From NCBI RefSeq assembly GCF_900458895.1, contig NZ_LR962863.1, positions 248,001 to 312,000 on the forward strand: a stretch of 64,000 bases of DNA, given 5' to 3'. A model generated the notes under the pieces. That model ran no database searches. It had not been told where the DNA came from and was given only the letters and a program-made list of their open reading frames with translations. Within the stretch, counting starts at the first letter, position 1; every line of letters starts with the position of its first letter. This DNA is from Staphylococcus schleiferi. Lineage in GTDB: Bacteria; Bacillota; Bacilli; Staphylococcales; Staphylococcaceae. Both the position numbers and the translations under genes were made by a program. Positions 29,107 to 39,465 of the stretch are shown piece by piece.

Positions 29107-29397
29107 ATGAATCAACCTTATCGATTATTATCCATTTATACTGACTTGATATTAGGGAGAGAAGTTAACAAAGTCTATGTTGCCAACGAGTGGGGGGTGA
29201 GTTGTAGAACAATTCAAAGGGATATTGCACATATTCGGAATTATATGCATGAAAGTGAAGAGTGGCACATTCTTGATAACCCAGTAATATATGACCATGA
29301 AACAGATAGCTACTATTTAAATAATGATATAACAGAAAATAGAAATTACTATTTTGATCATGCTATAAAAATGATTATGAAAAACAAAAACGATTAA
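29107..29397 (+). CDS. Small WYL-type HTH protein without effector domain
   Basis: A 96-residue protein beginning with a helix-turn-helix of the HTH_11/DeoR-WYL kind: NKVYVANEWGVSCRTIQRDI then AHIRNYMHE, the wing (ILDNPVIYDHETDSYYLNN), then a short end. The usual WYL or sensor domain is missing; the frame ends in AT-rich DNA with no continuation in other frames that I can see. It has an excellent ribosome binding site (GAGGAGGAG). It stands 334 bases upstream of the large SdrD-like adhesin on the same strand, and a role in its control is possible but unproven. Confidence 0.65.
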   Translation: MNQPYRLLSIYTDLILGREVNKVYVANEWGVSCRTIQRDIAHIRNYMHESEEWHILDNPVIYDHETDSYYLNNDITENRNYYFDHAIKMIMKNKND

Positions 29398-29731
29398 CTG
29401 ATTAAATATAATTATTAGAATTCAATATTTATATGATTATTATAAACAAAGTAGAATCTCAGCTACTATCAACTAAAAACTTTTAACTAATACTGTATAT
29501 CTCTTATTAAATTCCGAAAAAAAAGTAATATCCTAATAATCTGATTTTGTTTTGCATTGTCTTAAAAAATTAATTTCGATTGTTTATAGCCTTGTATAAA
29601 AGCGTATACACTATACTTGATGAATTAAAAAATCAAAATTAATAATGCTTAATTTTTTTTGCAGTTTTAACTATTTACATTAAATATTATAGCTTATATT
29701 TTACATTTTATTTTTGGAGGAAAGTTTATTT
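29398..29731. other. Upstream region of the SdrD-like adhesin
   Basis: AT-rich, with no gene and no hairpin terminator for the HTH gene that I can recognise, so read-through into the adhesin is conceivable. The promoter is presumably in the last 120 bases. Confidence 0.4.
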
Positions 29732-32700
29732 ATGAAAAAGAATCAATTAGGTGGAATATCGCCTAACAAACAAAATAAGTATTCAATTAGAAAATATACA
29801 GTGGGAACAGCATCTTTATTGATTGGATCAACGTTAATCTTCGGTGTTCATGCTAAAGATGCAAATGCAGCAGAAGAAGTTGCCAAACAAACATTATCTG
29901 CTGAAGAAAATAAAGAAGAATCGGTAAATCAATCAAAAGAATTAAACGATGAAGAAATTCCTCAAGTCAATGAGCAAAAGGGCGATGTAACTGAAGAGGA
30001 AAATGTTGTAGAAGATTTACCAGAGGAAGAGAACGTGACAGAAGAAGCTGATCAACCGAAGCAAGAAGAGAAGACTGTCGAAAAACAACAAAGTGAAGAT
30101 AAAACCGCATCAGAAAAGCCAGATACTCCTACACAAAAATCCACAGAAAAAGCACCATCGGTTGACGAAAATAAAGAAACACAAGCAACAACATCTGAGC
30201 GTAAAGCTACAGAATCAGCAAGTGATGTAGCTCCTAAAGATGTAAATAACAGTACGGAAACTCAAGTCCCTGTAAATAACGAAAAAGCAGCTTCAGCACC
30301 TCAAGCAAATGGTTTAGCTGATACTGTAAAACAAGTAGCTTTATTAACAAGCAATCAAGAAAAAGAAGCAGAATTAGTAGATTACTACTCTAAAAATGCA
30401 GGCGTGAGTTCAGAAACTGCGAAACAAGTTGTACAAGGGATGAACCTTGATTATCAAAATCTTGATTCTGATCAACTCACAGCAGAAATGTTAATTGCAC
30501 TTGCAAACAAACAAGAGAAAAATACACCAAAAGCAACACCTGTTTCATTAAGACCAAGAAGTGCAATGATGAGAAGTACTTCAATTTCGGGCGTTAATGA
30601 AGCTAGGTTAACTGGTAATGATGTGAACAACTTAATTAATTCGAAAACAACTCTAACTGTTAACGATTCTGATAATAGTAATACAATCGAGCCTGGAAAA
30701 GATTCTATATCATGGAAGTCAAATGTTTTAGTAGATGATAAAGTAAAATCTGGAGATTATTTTACAATTAAATATTCTGATACTATTCAAGCATATGGTT
30801 TAAACCCAGTAGATATTAAAAATATTGGTAATATATATGACCCAAATAATGGCGAAGTTATTGCATTAGCTGAACATGATACTGCTAATCATCAAATTAA
30901 GTATACATTCACAGATTATGTTAATAGATTTAACAACGTGAAAATGAATATGAATTATACATTATATATAGATCCGAAGACAATACCACAAAGTACAAAA
31001 GGTGTAGAATTTAGTGTGACTATTGGAGAACAAACTACTTCTATAGAGTCGGATATTATGTATAAAGGATATTCTGTTAAAGGTGATAACTCTATTGGAT
31101 CTGCATTTTCAGACACAATATCTAATAAAGGAAATAAAGAGAATCCGGGAAGCTATAAACAAACAGTATATGTCAATCCATTAGATAAAAACTTAAAAAA
31201 TGCTAATTTGACTGTAAGAGCTTATGCGCCTAATGAACCAACAAATATCGGTCAAATTAATAAAGAAGTTACAAATATTAAAATCTATCAAGCCCCTAAA
31301 GGTTACAAATTAAATGAAGGATACTATGTGAATACATCTGACCTTAAAGACGTAACTGAACAGTACAAGACAAAAACGATATTTAGTCCTAATGAGACGG
31401 TTGATATAGCATTAGGTAATATTAATTCTCCATATGTAGTAGTGATAGATACTAAATTTAAATATACAGAATCTGAGACACCAAAGCTAATTCAATTTGC
31501 AAAGTTGTCCTCTGATGGCAATATCTTTGTATCAACAGGTAATGGTCTTGGTTTCACAGGAAGTAGTAGTGGAGGTACAGGTGAACCCGTATATCGCGTA
31601 GGCAACTATGTATGGGAAGATAATAACCATAATGGAATACAAGAGTTAGGTGAGACCGGTGTAGGAAAAGTAAAAGTTGAAGTTTATAATACTGTCGATA
31701 ATAAATTAGTTGGAGAAGCGATAACAAAAGAAGATGGATCGTATTTAATTCCAAACCTACCGAACGGTAAATATAGAGTAGAATTTTCAAATCTACCTAA
31801 TGGATACTTAGTTTCACCAACATATGAAGGCGATAATGACAAACTAGATTCAAATGGGTTAGTGTCAGAAATTACTATAAACGGTGAGGATAATTTATCA
31901 GCGGATTTAGGGATTTACAAGCCAACATATAGTCTTGGAGATAAAGTATGGGAAGATACAAATAAAAACGGGATCCAAGATGATGGTGAAAAAGGCATCA
32001 GAGATGTCAAGGTAACATTGACAGATAAAGATGGAAAAGTAGTTGAGACAAAAACAGATGAATCTGGTAATTATAAGTTTGAAGGATTAACAAACGGAGA
32101 CTATACAGTAAAATTTGAGACACCGTCCGGATATGAGCCAACAGTAAAAGATCAAGGCGGAAATGATGAAAAAGACTCAGATGGAACAGAAGTAACAGTA
32201 AAAATTAATGGAAAAAATGATTTAACAATTGATTCTGGCTTCTACAAACCAACATATAGTCTTGGAGATAAAGTATGGGAAGATACAAATAAAAACGGGA
32301 TCCAAGATGATGGTGAAAAAGGCATCGGAGATGTCAAAGTAACATTGACAGATAAAGATGGAAAAGTAGTTGAGACAAAAACAGATGAATCTGGTAAATA
32401 TAAGTTTGAAGGATTAACAAACGGAGACTATACAGTAAAATTTGAGACACCATCCGGATATGAGCCAACAGGAAAAGATCAAGGCGGAAATGATGAAAAA
32501 GACTCAGATGGAACAGAAGTAATAGTAAAAATTAATGGAAAAAATGATTTAACAATTGATTCAGGCTTTTACAAACCAACATATAGTCTTGGAGATAAAG
32601 TATGGGAAGACACAAACAAAAACGGAATTCAAGATGAAAATGAAAAAGGTATAAAAGGTGTTAAAGTAACGCTTAAAGATAGTACAGGCGAAGAATTAGA

Positions 32701-34345
32701 CACTACTGTAACAAATGATAAAGGTGAATATGAATTCAAAGACCTTCCAAATGGTGAATATCAAGTAGACTTTGAAACACCAGAAGGCTATGAGCCAACA
32801 TTAAAAGATGTCCAAGACGACAAACTTGATTCAGATGGACCAACAAACGCGAAAGGTATCATCAAAGATGGCGATAATTTAACAGTAGACCAAGGTTTCT
32901 ACAAAAAAGAAGAGCCACCAGTCCAAAAACCAGCGACATACAAAGTTGGGGACAAAGTATGGAATGACACAAATAAAGATGGCATCCAAAACTTGAACGA
33001 GCCAGGCATCAGCGGTGTAACAGTGACGTTGAAACAACCGGATGGCACATTGATCACAACAAAAACAGACAAAGACGGTAACTACATCTTCAAAGATTTA
33101 CCGAATGGTAAATACGAAATCAGCTTTGAGACACCAGAAGGTTATGAAGCAACAACAACGAAAGCAGGAGACGACAGAAGATTAGATTCAGATGGAAAAA
33201 CTGTTACAGTTGAAGTGAACAATGCAGATGATCTTACAATCGATAGCGGCTTCTACAAACCAGTGGTAGAGCCACCGAAAACAGACGCAACATACAAAGT
33301 CGGTGACAAAGTATGGAATGACACAAACAAAGATGGTATTCAAAACGCAAATGAACCAGGAATTGAAGGCGTAAAAGTAACATTAACAAAAGCAGATGGA
33401 ACAACAGTAGAAACAAGAACAGATAAAGATGGTAATTATATCTTTACAGATTTACCGAATGGTAAATACGAAATCAGCTTTGAGACACCAGAAGGTTATG
33501 AAGCAACAACAGCGAATGTAGGAGACGACGCATTAGACTCAGACGGAACAAAAGTTGAAGTTGAAGTAAACAATGCAGATGATCTTACAATCGATAGCGG
33601 TTTCTACAAACCAGTGGTAGAGCCACCGAAAACAGACGCAACATACAAAGTCGGTGACAAAGTATGGAATGACACAAACAAAGATGGTATTCAAAACGCA
33701 AATGAATCAGGAATTGAAGGCGTAAAAGTAACATTAACAAAAGCAGATGGAACAACAGTAGAAACAAGAACAGATAAAGATGGTAATTATATCTTTACAG
33801 ATTTACCGAATGGTAAATACGAAATCAGCTTTGAAACACCAGAAGGTTATGAAGCAACAACAGCGAATGTAGGAGACGACGCATTAGACTCAGACGGAAC
33901 AAAAGTTGAAGTTGAAGTAAACAATGCAGATGACCTTACAATTGATAGCGGCTTCTACAAACCAACACCAGAAGTACCGGAACAACCAGGTAACCCAGAA
34001 GTCCCAGCGCCAGAAGTACCGGAACAACCAGGTAACCCAGAAGTCCCAGCGCCGGAAGTACCGGAACAACCAGGCAACCCAGAAGTACCAGCACCAGAAG
34101 TGCCAGAACAACCGGGTAACCCAGAAAAACCAGCACCGAATATGCCAGAACAACCAGGTCAGCCTAAAGTAGAAAAAGCGATGCCTTCTACACCTCAAAA
34201 GGCTGAAAGTAAACATAAGAAAGAAACATTACCTGAAACTGGACAAGAAAATGCTGGTCAAACGACACTACTTGGTGGCTTATTTGCTGCATTAGGTGGC
34301 GCATTCTTACTAGGACGTCGTCGTAAAGATAAAAAAGAACAATAA
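29732..34345 (+). CDS. SdrD-like MSCRAMM adhesin with seven B repeats and a proline-rich stalk
   Basis: A 1537-residue surface protein. YSIRK signal ([17 protein letters not shown]), an acidic N1-like region, then N2-N3 folds with the Sdr/Clf marker YTFTDYVN near residue 390 (consensus TYTFTDYVD), which is the latch-type ligand-binding region. From about residue 619 follow seven B domains ([16 protein letters not shown]; then [17 protein letters not shown]; then [17 protein letters not shown]), each with Ca-binding DxNxNG loops. Instead of Ser-Asp repeats there are four 14-residue [18 protein letters not shown] units. It ends LPETG, a hydrophobic helix and [12 protein letters not shown] 29732 follows GGAGG at 11 bases; the TTG at 29714 has no site. 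Ligand unknown (Sdr relatives bind fibrinogen, keratin or desmoglein). Confidence 0.92.
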   Translation: MKKNQLGGISPNKQNKYSIRKYTVGTASLLIGSTLIFGVHAKDANAAEEVAKQTLSAEENKEESVNQSKELNDEEIPQVNEQKGDVTEEENVVEDLPEEENVTEEADQPKQEEKTVEKQQSEDKTASEKPDTPTQKSTEKAPSVDENKETQATTSERKATESASDVAPKDVNNSTETQVPVNNEKAASAPQANGLADTVKQVALLTSNQEKEAELVDYYSKNAGVSSETAKQVVQGMNLDYQNLDSDQLTAEMLIALANKQEKNTPKATPVSLRPRSAMMRSTSISGVNEARLTGNDVNNLINSKTTLTVNDSDNSNTIEPGKDSISWKSNVLVDDKVKSGDYFTIKYSDTIQAYGLNPVDIKNIGNIYDPNNGEVIALAEHDTANHQIKYTFTDYVNRFNNVKMNMNYTLYIDPKTIPQSTKGVEFSVTIGEQTTSIESDIMYKGYSVKGDNSIGSAFSDTISNKGNKENPGSYKQTVYVNPLDKNLKNANLTVRAYAPNEPTNIGQINKEVTNIKIYQAPKGYKLNEGYYVNTSDLKDVTEQYKTKTIFSPNETVDIALGNINSPYVVVIDTKFKYTESETPKLIQFAKLSSDGNIFVSTGNGLGFTGSSSGGTGEPVYRVGNYVWEDNNHNGIQELGETGVGKVKVEVYNTVDNKLVGEAITKEDGSYLIPNLPNGKYRVEFSNLPNGYLVSPTYEGDNDKLDSNGLVSEITINGEDNLSADLGIYKPTYSLGDKVWEDTNKNGIQDDGEKGIRDVKVTLTDKDGKVVETKTDESGNYKFEGLTNGDYTVKFETPSGYEPTVKDQGGNDEKDSDGTEVTVKINGKNDLTIDSGFYKPTYSLGDKVWEDTNKNGIQDDGEKGIGDVKVTLTDKDGKVVETKTDESGKYKFEGLTNGDYTVKFETPSGYEPTGKDQGGNDEKDSDGTEVIVKINGKNDLTIDSGFYKPTYSLGDKVWEDTNKNGIQDENEKGIKGVKVTLKDSTGEELDTTVTNDKGEYEFKDLPNGEYQVDFETPEGYEPTLKDVQDDKLDSDGPTNAKGIIKDGDNLTVDQGFYKKEEPPVQKPATYKVGDKVWNDTNKDGIQNLNEPGISGVTVTLKQPDGTLITTKTDKDGNYIFKDLPNGKYEISFETPEGYEATTTKAGDDRRLDSDGKTVTVEVNNADDLTIDSGFYKPVVEPPKTDATYKVGDKVWNDTNKDGIQNANEPGIEGVKVTLTKADGTTVETRTDKDGNYIFTDLPNGKYEISFETPEGYEATTANVGDDALDSDGTKVEVEVNNADDLTIDSGFYKPVVEPPKTDATYKVGDKVWNDTNKDGIQNANESGIEGVKVTLTKADGTTVETRTDKDGNYIFTDLPNGKYEISFETPEGYEATTANVGDDALDSDGTKVEVEVNNADDLTIDSGFYKPTPEVPEQPGNPEVPAPEVPEQPGNPEVPAPEVPEQPGNPEVPAPEVPEQPGNPEKPAPNMPEQPGQPKVEKAMPSTPQKAESKHKKETLPETGQENAGQTTLLGGLFAALGGAFLLGRRRKDKKEQ
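31922..33960 (+). repeat. Tandem B-domain repeats, some near-identical
   Basis: Within the SdrD-like gene, B2 and B3 (31922 and 32249) repeat at 327 bases (109 codons) with few differences. B6 and B7 (starting about 33261 and 33612) repeat at 351 bases (117 codons) almost base for base. B1, B4 and B5 are more diverged. This marks two recent duplications by unequal recombination. Confidence 0.85.
33968..34135 (+). repeat. 42-base proline-rich repeat, four copies
   Basis: Units starting at 33968, 34010, 34052 and 34094 encode [18 protein letters not shown] 14-mers (the last ends NPEKPA). They form the wall-spanning stalk. A polymorphic site is likely. Confidence 0.85.
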
Positions 34346-34381
34346 TCAGGATACTGAATGATTGATAATGTTTGAATAACG

Positions 34382-34424
34382 CACCCCTAAAGTGAGTAAT
34401 CCCTTTGCTTTAGGGGTGTTTTTT
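34382..34424 (+). terminator. Terminator of the SdrD-like adhesin
   Basis: CACCCCTAAAG (34382-34392) pairs with CTTTAGGGGTG (34408-34418), followed by six T. Confidence 0.9.
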
Positions 34425-34487
34425 AACATACAACATTCTATAATAAAGACTTATAAGCGATAGTATTTTGTTTGAAATAGGGGGATT

Positions 34488-34967
34488 ATGGTGTATATTA
34501 TCGAAATGGATCAACTAGAAGAATCACAATTGAAGTCTTTCTTTAACCACTATTGGCATGATGATTGTATGGTAGTGAGTTCAGGTGTGTATCATCTATC
34601 AAAACTCCCAGGTCTATTATGTGTTGTTGAAGAAGAGATTTATGGTGCACTCACTTATACGGTTAGAAATTCAGTGATTGAAATAATCTCAATTAATAAT
34701 GTTAAAGGGATAAAAGGAGTAGGTTCAAAGTTATTGAAGGCATTAGAACTCAAAGCACAAGAATCATCTGTTAAGGAGATTCAGGTTATCACTACTAATG
34801 ATAACCTGCGTGCACTTGGCTTTTTTCAGAAGTATGGCTATGAGCTTGAAAAAATAATGAAAAATGTTGTAAATGATGCACGACGTATCAAGCCTACGAT
34901 TCCTTTAGTAGGAGATCATCTAATACCAATTAAGCATGAGATTTTGCTGATTAAAGCAATTAAATAA
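34488..34967 (+). CDS. GNAT-family N-acetyltransferase
   Basis: A 159-residue protein with the GNAT core: LLCVVEEEIYGALTYTV (strands 2-3), then IEIISINNVKGIKGVGSKLL, where the acetyl-CoA loop is the degenerate GIKGVGSKLL form of Q/RxxGxG/A, and NDNLRALGFFQKYGYELEK (helix 4, usual N...A..FY.K.GF pattern). AGGGGGA precedes the ATG. It is monocistronic, with a bidirectional terminator after it. Substrate unknown. Confidence 0.85.
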   Translation: MVYIIEMDQLEESQLKSFFNHYWHDDCMVVSSGVYHLSKLPGLLCVVEEEIYGALTYTVRNSVIEIISINNVKGIKGVGSKLLKALELKAQESSVKEIQVITTNDNLRALGFFQKYGYELEKIMKNVVNDARRIKPTIPLVGDHLIPIKHEILLIKAIK

Positions 34968-34976
34968 GGTATAAAT

Positions 34977-35019
34977 AAAAAGCACTTTTAAGTAATGTAT
35001 TTTTACTTAGAAGTGCTTT
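34977..35019. terminator. Bidirectional terminator
   Basis: AAAGCACTTTTAAGTA (34978-34993) pairs with TACTTAGAAGTGCTTT (35004-35019) with one mismatch, and has A and T runs outside. It serves the converging GNAT and ICMT-family genes. Confidence 0.85.
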
Positions 35020-35024
35020 GTTGC

Positions 35025-35519
35025 TTATAAAGACATTAACTTTTCTTCTTGTTGTATACGAACGTATAAGAAGTAGGCATATGGAAGTAACAATAAAGGA
35101 GTGTATGATGCATGTGTAAGTAGGATGACCCCTATTAATTCTGGAATGATATTTAAAAAATAATTCGGATGTTTGGTAATACGATATAGACCTGATTTGA
35201 TAATCGGATGTTCTGGTAAAATGTAGAGTTTTAAAGTCCAAATCGGGCCTAAAGTTTTAATAACATGGAATAAAACACCATATGCAATGATTAATATGAT
35301 TAGCCCTAGTATATTAAAGAAACTCCACGTTTCATGACTGATAACAGTTTCTATCCCAGCTGCAACATAGATCAAGATATGTGTGAGTGCAAGCCATTTT
35401 GAGTTTTTTTGACCGTATTCTTTTGCGCCTTGTTGGACTAGTCGTTTCGCATGTTTTATGGAAATCACCAGACTGACTAAGCGAATGATAAAAAAGATAA
35501 GTAAAATAATTAAAGTCAT
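35025..35519 (-). CDS. Isoprenylcysteine-carboxyl-methyltransferase-family membrane protein
   Basis: A 164-residue integral membrane protein with about five hydrophobic segments. GLYRITKHPNYFLNIIPE and the C-terminal YVRIQQEEKLM carry the HPNY and (R/Q)xxxEE motifs of ICMT/PEMT-type S-adenosylmethionine-dependent membrane methyltransferases. Bacterial members methylate small or lipid substrates; no prenylated protein is expected here. TTGGAGG precedes the ATG at 35519; the longer frame to 35531 starts inside that site. It is single. Confidence 0.8.
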   Translation of the reverse strand: MTLIILLIFFIIRLVSLVISIKHAKRLVQQGAKEYGQKNSKWLALTHILIYVAAGIETVISHETWSFFNILGLIILIIAYGVLFHVIKTLGPIWTLKLYILPEHPIIKSGLYRITKHPNYFLNIIPELIGVILLTHASYTPLLLLPYAYFLYVRIQQEEKLMSL

Positions 35520-35827
35520 GAGGTCCTCCAAAATAATATATTCAATTTTAATTCTATTGTTATAGACATCGTTTTAATAATAAACAGTTAATCCAAAAAT
35601 TACTATTAACTAATTATTAAATTTATTGCTTTTGATTTTGCAGAATGCTGGCTATGTATTTTATTTAGTTTATTAAAGAAAAGATAATTTTTGATGTTGA
35701 AGTGTAAATAAAATTTGATTTTGATAACAGTTAAGCACTGAAGTGTATAAAGTAGGCAAAAATGAAATAATATACGTTACAAATTGATAAATTGATAATA
35801 GAGACTAGATTATTAAGGAGGGTTTTT
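35520..35827. other. Divergent intergenic region before the lipase
   Basis: AT-rich promoter region for the ICMT-family gene (minus) and the lipase (plus). No gene or clear operator seen. Confidence 0.45.
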
Positions 35828-37777
35828 ATGTTTAATCATCAGCAAGATCGTACATATGCTTTAAGAACACGAATTGTTAGTATCTCTACCATACTGCTTG
35901 CTACAAGTTTATTTGTTTGGGTAGGACATGATGCATATGCAGATGAAGTACATCAAGGTCATTCACTTAATACATCTCAAACGTTGCACACAGAAAGTAA
36001 GAATGTGATGAGGGACCATCTTCGCCAAAACAATGAAACAAATGCCTTACAAGTGGAATCCCCAAAAGCCTCTGAAATGCCTCAGAAATCAACGGCTTTC
36101 AAAGAAATTGCCACGTCTCATCATAATCATTTAACTCAAGGTAACGAAACAACTAATGATACACAAACAACGATGCAGTCGTCAGAATCAAAAGCACACT
36201 CTAATTCGCTAGTAAAAAAGAATCTAAACGCACCGGAAATGAATCATTCTGTGCGTAATACAGAACTAAAGGCACAACATAGCACGTCTAATCCAAGTGA
36301 TGTTACGCATGCGCCAAAGGTTGCCGCTCATCAAGACAATCAAAAAGACGGTTTAGATCCGGGGTTTTCTGTGATTGATCGTCGTAATTCTAAAACAACT
36401 CTTAATCAAGTCGACCCTGAATTTAATAACGTGAATACACATAAACTAAAAGTTAATGATGGAAAAGCGACTGCGCATAAGCCTCATCTAGAAACGGTCG
36501 ATAATGATAAGAAGTCAACGACGACTCAAAATTTAAACGCAAAAGAAGAAACGCAACCTCGTGAACCACAAGTGGCATCAACAAAAGAAGCATCTAAGAA
36601 AAAAGCGGCACAAGCGCCTCAACAAGCACAGTATAAAAATAAAGAGCCCATCATTTTTGTGCATGGGTATGGAGGTTTTGTAGGCGATAATGCGCCTCCT
36701 GGAACTCATTATTGGGGTGGTAAAAAATACGACATGATGAATCAACTGCGCGCATCAGGTTATAACGTTTATGAAGCCAGTGTTAGTGCTTTTGGAAGTA
36801 ACTGGGATCGTGCTGTAGAGCTCTATACTTATATCAAAGGCGGTGTCGTCGATTATGGACAAGCTCATGCAAACAAATATGGACATGCGCGATATGGTAA
36901 ATCATATCCAGGCATTTTACCCGGCTGGCAACCGGGACAAAAAATTCATCTCATCGGTCATAGTATGGGAGGACAAACGATTCGGATGTTAGAGTCTTTG
37001 TTACGAAAAGGAGATCCTGAAGAGATTGCGTATCAAAAGCAACATGGCGGAACGATAAGTCCTCTTTTTCAAGGAAATCACGATCATTTAATTTCATCAA
37101 TTACGACAATAGCTACACCGCACGATGGGACAGTTGCTTCGGATGATTTAGGTAATAAAGATATTATTAAACGACTCATTTACGACTATGGTTTGTTTGA
37201 AGGGCGTAAAAATTCAGCTGTAGATTATGGTCTTAAACAATGGGGCTTAGAACAACGTCAAGGTGAAACATTTGCTGAATATGCGAAACGTGCAAGTAAG
37301 AGTCCACTGTTTACTTCTGAAGATACAGCACTTTATGATTTGACGCGTGAAGGTGCTAAAAAAATCAATCAACGGACAGATATTAATCCAGATATTTACT
37401 ATAAAACCTATACAGGATCTGCGACAAACAAAACACGGTTAGGTATTCAAATATCAGATGTCCATATGAATATTGAACATAAGGTGACAGGAGATTTAAT
37501 AGGACGAACACGTGATAAAGCATGGAGAGAAAATGATGGCTTAGTTTCTGTGATATCAGGCCAACATCCAGAGAATGAACCTTTTGAAAATGTTGATGAT
37601 AAAGTAGCACCTAAAAAAGGAATTTGGCAAGTGACACCAACGATGAAAGGCTGGGATCATACAGATTTCACGGGACAAGACACATTAGACTTGCGTCATA
37701 CGGGTTCAGAATTAGCCCGTTTCTATTTAGGAATTATGAATGATCTCGTGCGTGAAGAGGCACTTGAAACGGCATAA
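35828..37777 (+). CDS. lip: Secreted staphylococcal lipase (prepro-lipase)
   Basis: A 649-residue preproenzyme. The N-terminus (TYALRTRIVSISTILLATSLF) is a signal peptide of weak YSIRK type ending near AYADE. Next comes a hydrophilic propeptide of roughly 230 residues, cleaved after secretion in relatives. The mature lipase starts near NKEPIIFVHGYGGFVGDN. The triad is visible: Ser379 in LIGHSMGGQ, Asp570 in ENDGLVSVIS and His611 in GWDHTDFTG. The family hydrolyses triglycerides or phospholipids (Geh, Sal, S. hyicus lipase). ATG 35828 follows AAGGAGGG; the frame to 35792 has no site. It has its own terminator. No LPXTG, so it is released. Confidence 0.92.
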   Translation: MFNHQQDRTYALRTRIVSISTILLATSLFVWVGHDAYADEVHQGHSLNTSQTLHTESKNVMRDHLRQNNETNALQVESPKASEMPQKSTAFKEIATSHHNHLTQGNETTNDTQTTMQSSESKAHSNSLVKKNLNAPEMNHSVRNTELKAQHSTSNPSDVTHAPKVAAHQDNQKDGLDPGFSVIDRRNSKTTLNQVDPEFNNVNTHKLKVNDGKATAHKPHLETVDNDKKSTTTQNLNAKEETQPREPQVASTKEASKKKAAQAPQQAQYKNKEPIIFVHGYGGFVGDNAPPGTHYWGGKKYDMMNQLRASGYNVYEASVSAFGSNWDRAVELYTYIKGGVVDYGQAHANKYGHARYGKSYPGILPGWQPGQKIHLIGHSMGGQTIRMLESLLRKGDPEEIAYQKQHGGTISPLFQGNHDHLISSITTIATPHDGTVASDDLGNKDIIKRLIYDYGLFEGRKNSAVDYGLKQWGLEQRQGETFAEYAKRASKSPLFTSEDTALYDLTREGAKKINQRTDINPDIYYKTYTGSATNKTRLGIQISDVHMNIEHKVTGDLIGRTRDKAWRENDGLVSVISGQHPENEPFENVDDKVAPKKGIWQVTPTMKGWDHTDFTGQDTLDLRHTGSELARFYLGIMNDLVREEALETA

Positions 37778-37786
37778 AAAGCGATT

Positions 37787-37829
37787 AAAAAAAGACGTTC
37801 AAAATGAAAATTCATTTGAACGTCTTTTT
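37787..37829 (+). terminator. Terminator of the lipase gene
   Basis: AAAAAGACGTTCAAAATG (37788-37806) pairs with CATTTGAACGTCTTTTT (37813-37829) with one bulge; the stem's own U run ends it. Confidence 0.85.
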
Positions 37830-37856
37830 CAACACTATCAATCTATATAGGTTGAA

Positions 37857-37958
37857 TTAGTATTCAATATTTGGCATTTTATTAACATGCTCTTGATAGC
37901 GTTTTAAAGCGACGAATGCTGCAGTGAGTACAGTTGCAACGATAACTAATTTTTTCAT
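37857..37958 (-). CDS. 33-residue membrane peptide downstream of mqo
   Basis: The frame codes for a peptide beginning MKKLVIVATVLTAAFVALKR and ending in a short polar tail NKMPNIEY. One hydrophobic segment with positive residues on both sides suggests a membrane-bound micropeptide. AAAGGAG lies 8-9 bases before the ATG and overlaps the mqo stop codon (37972-37974), so it is almost certainly cotranslated with mqo. It is too short for usual gene callers. The good ribosome binding site and the coupling argue that it is real. Function unknown. Confidence 0.7.
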   Translation of the reverse strand: MKKLVIVATVLTAAFVALKRYQEHVNKMPNIEY

Positions 37959-37971
37959 ATTGGCAACTCCT

Positions 37972-39465
37972 TTACTCGTAGTAGTTTAATTCTAAGTCTT
38001 TTGAAGTTTGTTTACGTGTTTTTCTCATTAAATCAACATCTTCAATTAATGATTTACCGTATGAAGGAATCATTTTTTGTAACTTAGGTTTCCATTCAGC
38101 TTCGTATTCAGCGAAGTTTCTTTCTAACACTTCAAGTGCAACAGAAACTGATGTTGAAGCCCCTGGTGATTCACCAAGTAAAGCGATAACAGTGTGGTCT
38201 TCTGAGTTAACCACTTCAGTACCGAATTGGATGAAACCTTTACCGTATTCTTTAGTATCTTTAATAACTTGAACACGTTTACCAGCTGTGTATAATTCCC
38301 AATCTTGGTCTTTAGCTTCTGGGTAGAAAGTACGTAAGTGGTTCATACAACCTTCTTTAGTCATTAAGATTTGATCGATTGAGTATTTGATTAATGGTAA
38401 GTTTTTCGCAGCTGCCGCAAGTAAAGTCGTGATGTTGTATGGTTTAACTGATTTGAATAAATCTAAGTTTGAACCATTTTTCAAGAATTTAGGGCCGATG
38501 CTTGCGAAAGGTCCGAATAATAATGCTTTTTGACCGTTAATGTAACGTGTATCTAAGTGAGGTACAGTCATTGGTGGTGTGCCAGGTGGCTCTTTACCAT
38601 AAACTTTGACGCCGTGTTCTTCGATAACGTCTGGGTTTGTACACATTAAGAATTGACCTGTAATAGGGAAACCACCTAAGTGTTTACTTTCAGGGATACC
38701 TGTTTTTTGTAATAAAGGAATCGCACCGCCACCAGCACCAATGAAGATGTAATCAGCAAGTTGAACTTGTTTTTCTCCAGTGTTGCGGTTGATGATTGTA
38801 ACTTCCCATTTGCCATCTAAACGACGGTTAAAGTCTTTTACTTCGTGATTGTAATGTACATCTGCATTTTCGTGTTTTTCGATACTTCTCGCCATTTTAC
38901 GTGTTAATTCACCAAAGTTAACGTCAGTACCTTCATCGATTTTACTTGCAGCCATAATATCACTAGAATTGCGACCTTGCATCATTAATGGCATCCATTT
39001 TCTCATCACTTCAATATCTTCAGTGTATTCGATATTGTCGAACATTGGAAATGCTTTCATTTTGTTGTAACGATCTTTTAAGAATTGAACGTTATTTTTA
39101 CCTCTTACAAAGCTAATGTGAGGAAGTGGATTGATGAAATCTCTTGGTGTATCAATGTTTTTACTTTTAACAAGATAGCTCCAGAATTGTTTAGAGATTT
39201 CAAATTCTTCGTTAATCTCTTTTGCTTTTTCGATGTCAATTGAACCATCTGGTTGTTTAACAGTGTAGTTCAATTCACAAAGTGCTGCGTGACCTGTACC
39301 GGCATTGTGGCGTTCGTTTGAACTTTCCACACCTGGACGATCTAAACGCTCATATAATTTAAGATTCCAATGCGGCTCTAAATCTTTAATCATTGAGGCG
39401 AATGTCGTACTAAGTACACCGGCACCGATAATGATGATGTCTTTTGAATCTGATTGTGTTGGCAT
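37972..39465 (-). CDS. mqo: Malate:quinone oxidoreductase
   Basis: A 497-residue peripheral membrane flavoprotein. N-terminal FAD site KDIIIIGAGVLSTTFASMI, then NERHNAGTGHAALCELNYT, FIGAGGGAIPLLQKTGI, GGFPITGQFLMC, FGPFASIGPKFLKNGSNLDL and the C-terminal ALLGESPGASTSVSVALEVL are all hallmarks of Mqo. It oxidises malate to oxaloacetate and passes electrons to menaquinone. AAAGGTGAT precedes the ATG. Staphylococci often carry two mqo copies; which this is cannot be told. The 33-residue peptide at 37857 is probably in the same transcript. Confidence 0.97.
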   Translation of the reverse strand: MPTQSDSKDIIIIGAGVLSTTFASMIKDLEPHWNLKLYERLDRPGVESSNERHNAGTGHAALCELNYTVKQPDGSIDIEKAKEINEEFEISKQFWSYLVKSKNIDTPRDFINPLPHISFVRGKNNVQFLKDRYNKMKAFPMFDNIEYTEDIEVMRKWMPLMMQGRNSSDIMAASKIDEGTDVNFGELTRKMARSIEKHENADVHYNHEVKDFNRRLDGKWEVTIINRNTGEKQVQLADYIFIGAGGGAIPLLQKTGIPESKHLGGFPITGQFLMCTNPDVIEEHGVKVYGKEPPGTPPMTVPHLDTRYINGQKALLFGPFASIGPKFLKNGSNLDLFKSVKPYNITTLLAAAAKNLPLIKYSIDQILMTKEGCMNHLRTFYPEAKDQDWELYTAGKRVQVIKDTKEYGKGFIQFGTEVVNSEDHTVIALLGESPGASTSVSVALEVLERNFAEYEAEWKPKLQKMIPSYGKSLIEDVDLMRKTRKQTSKDLELNYYE

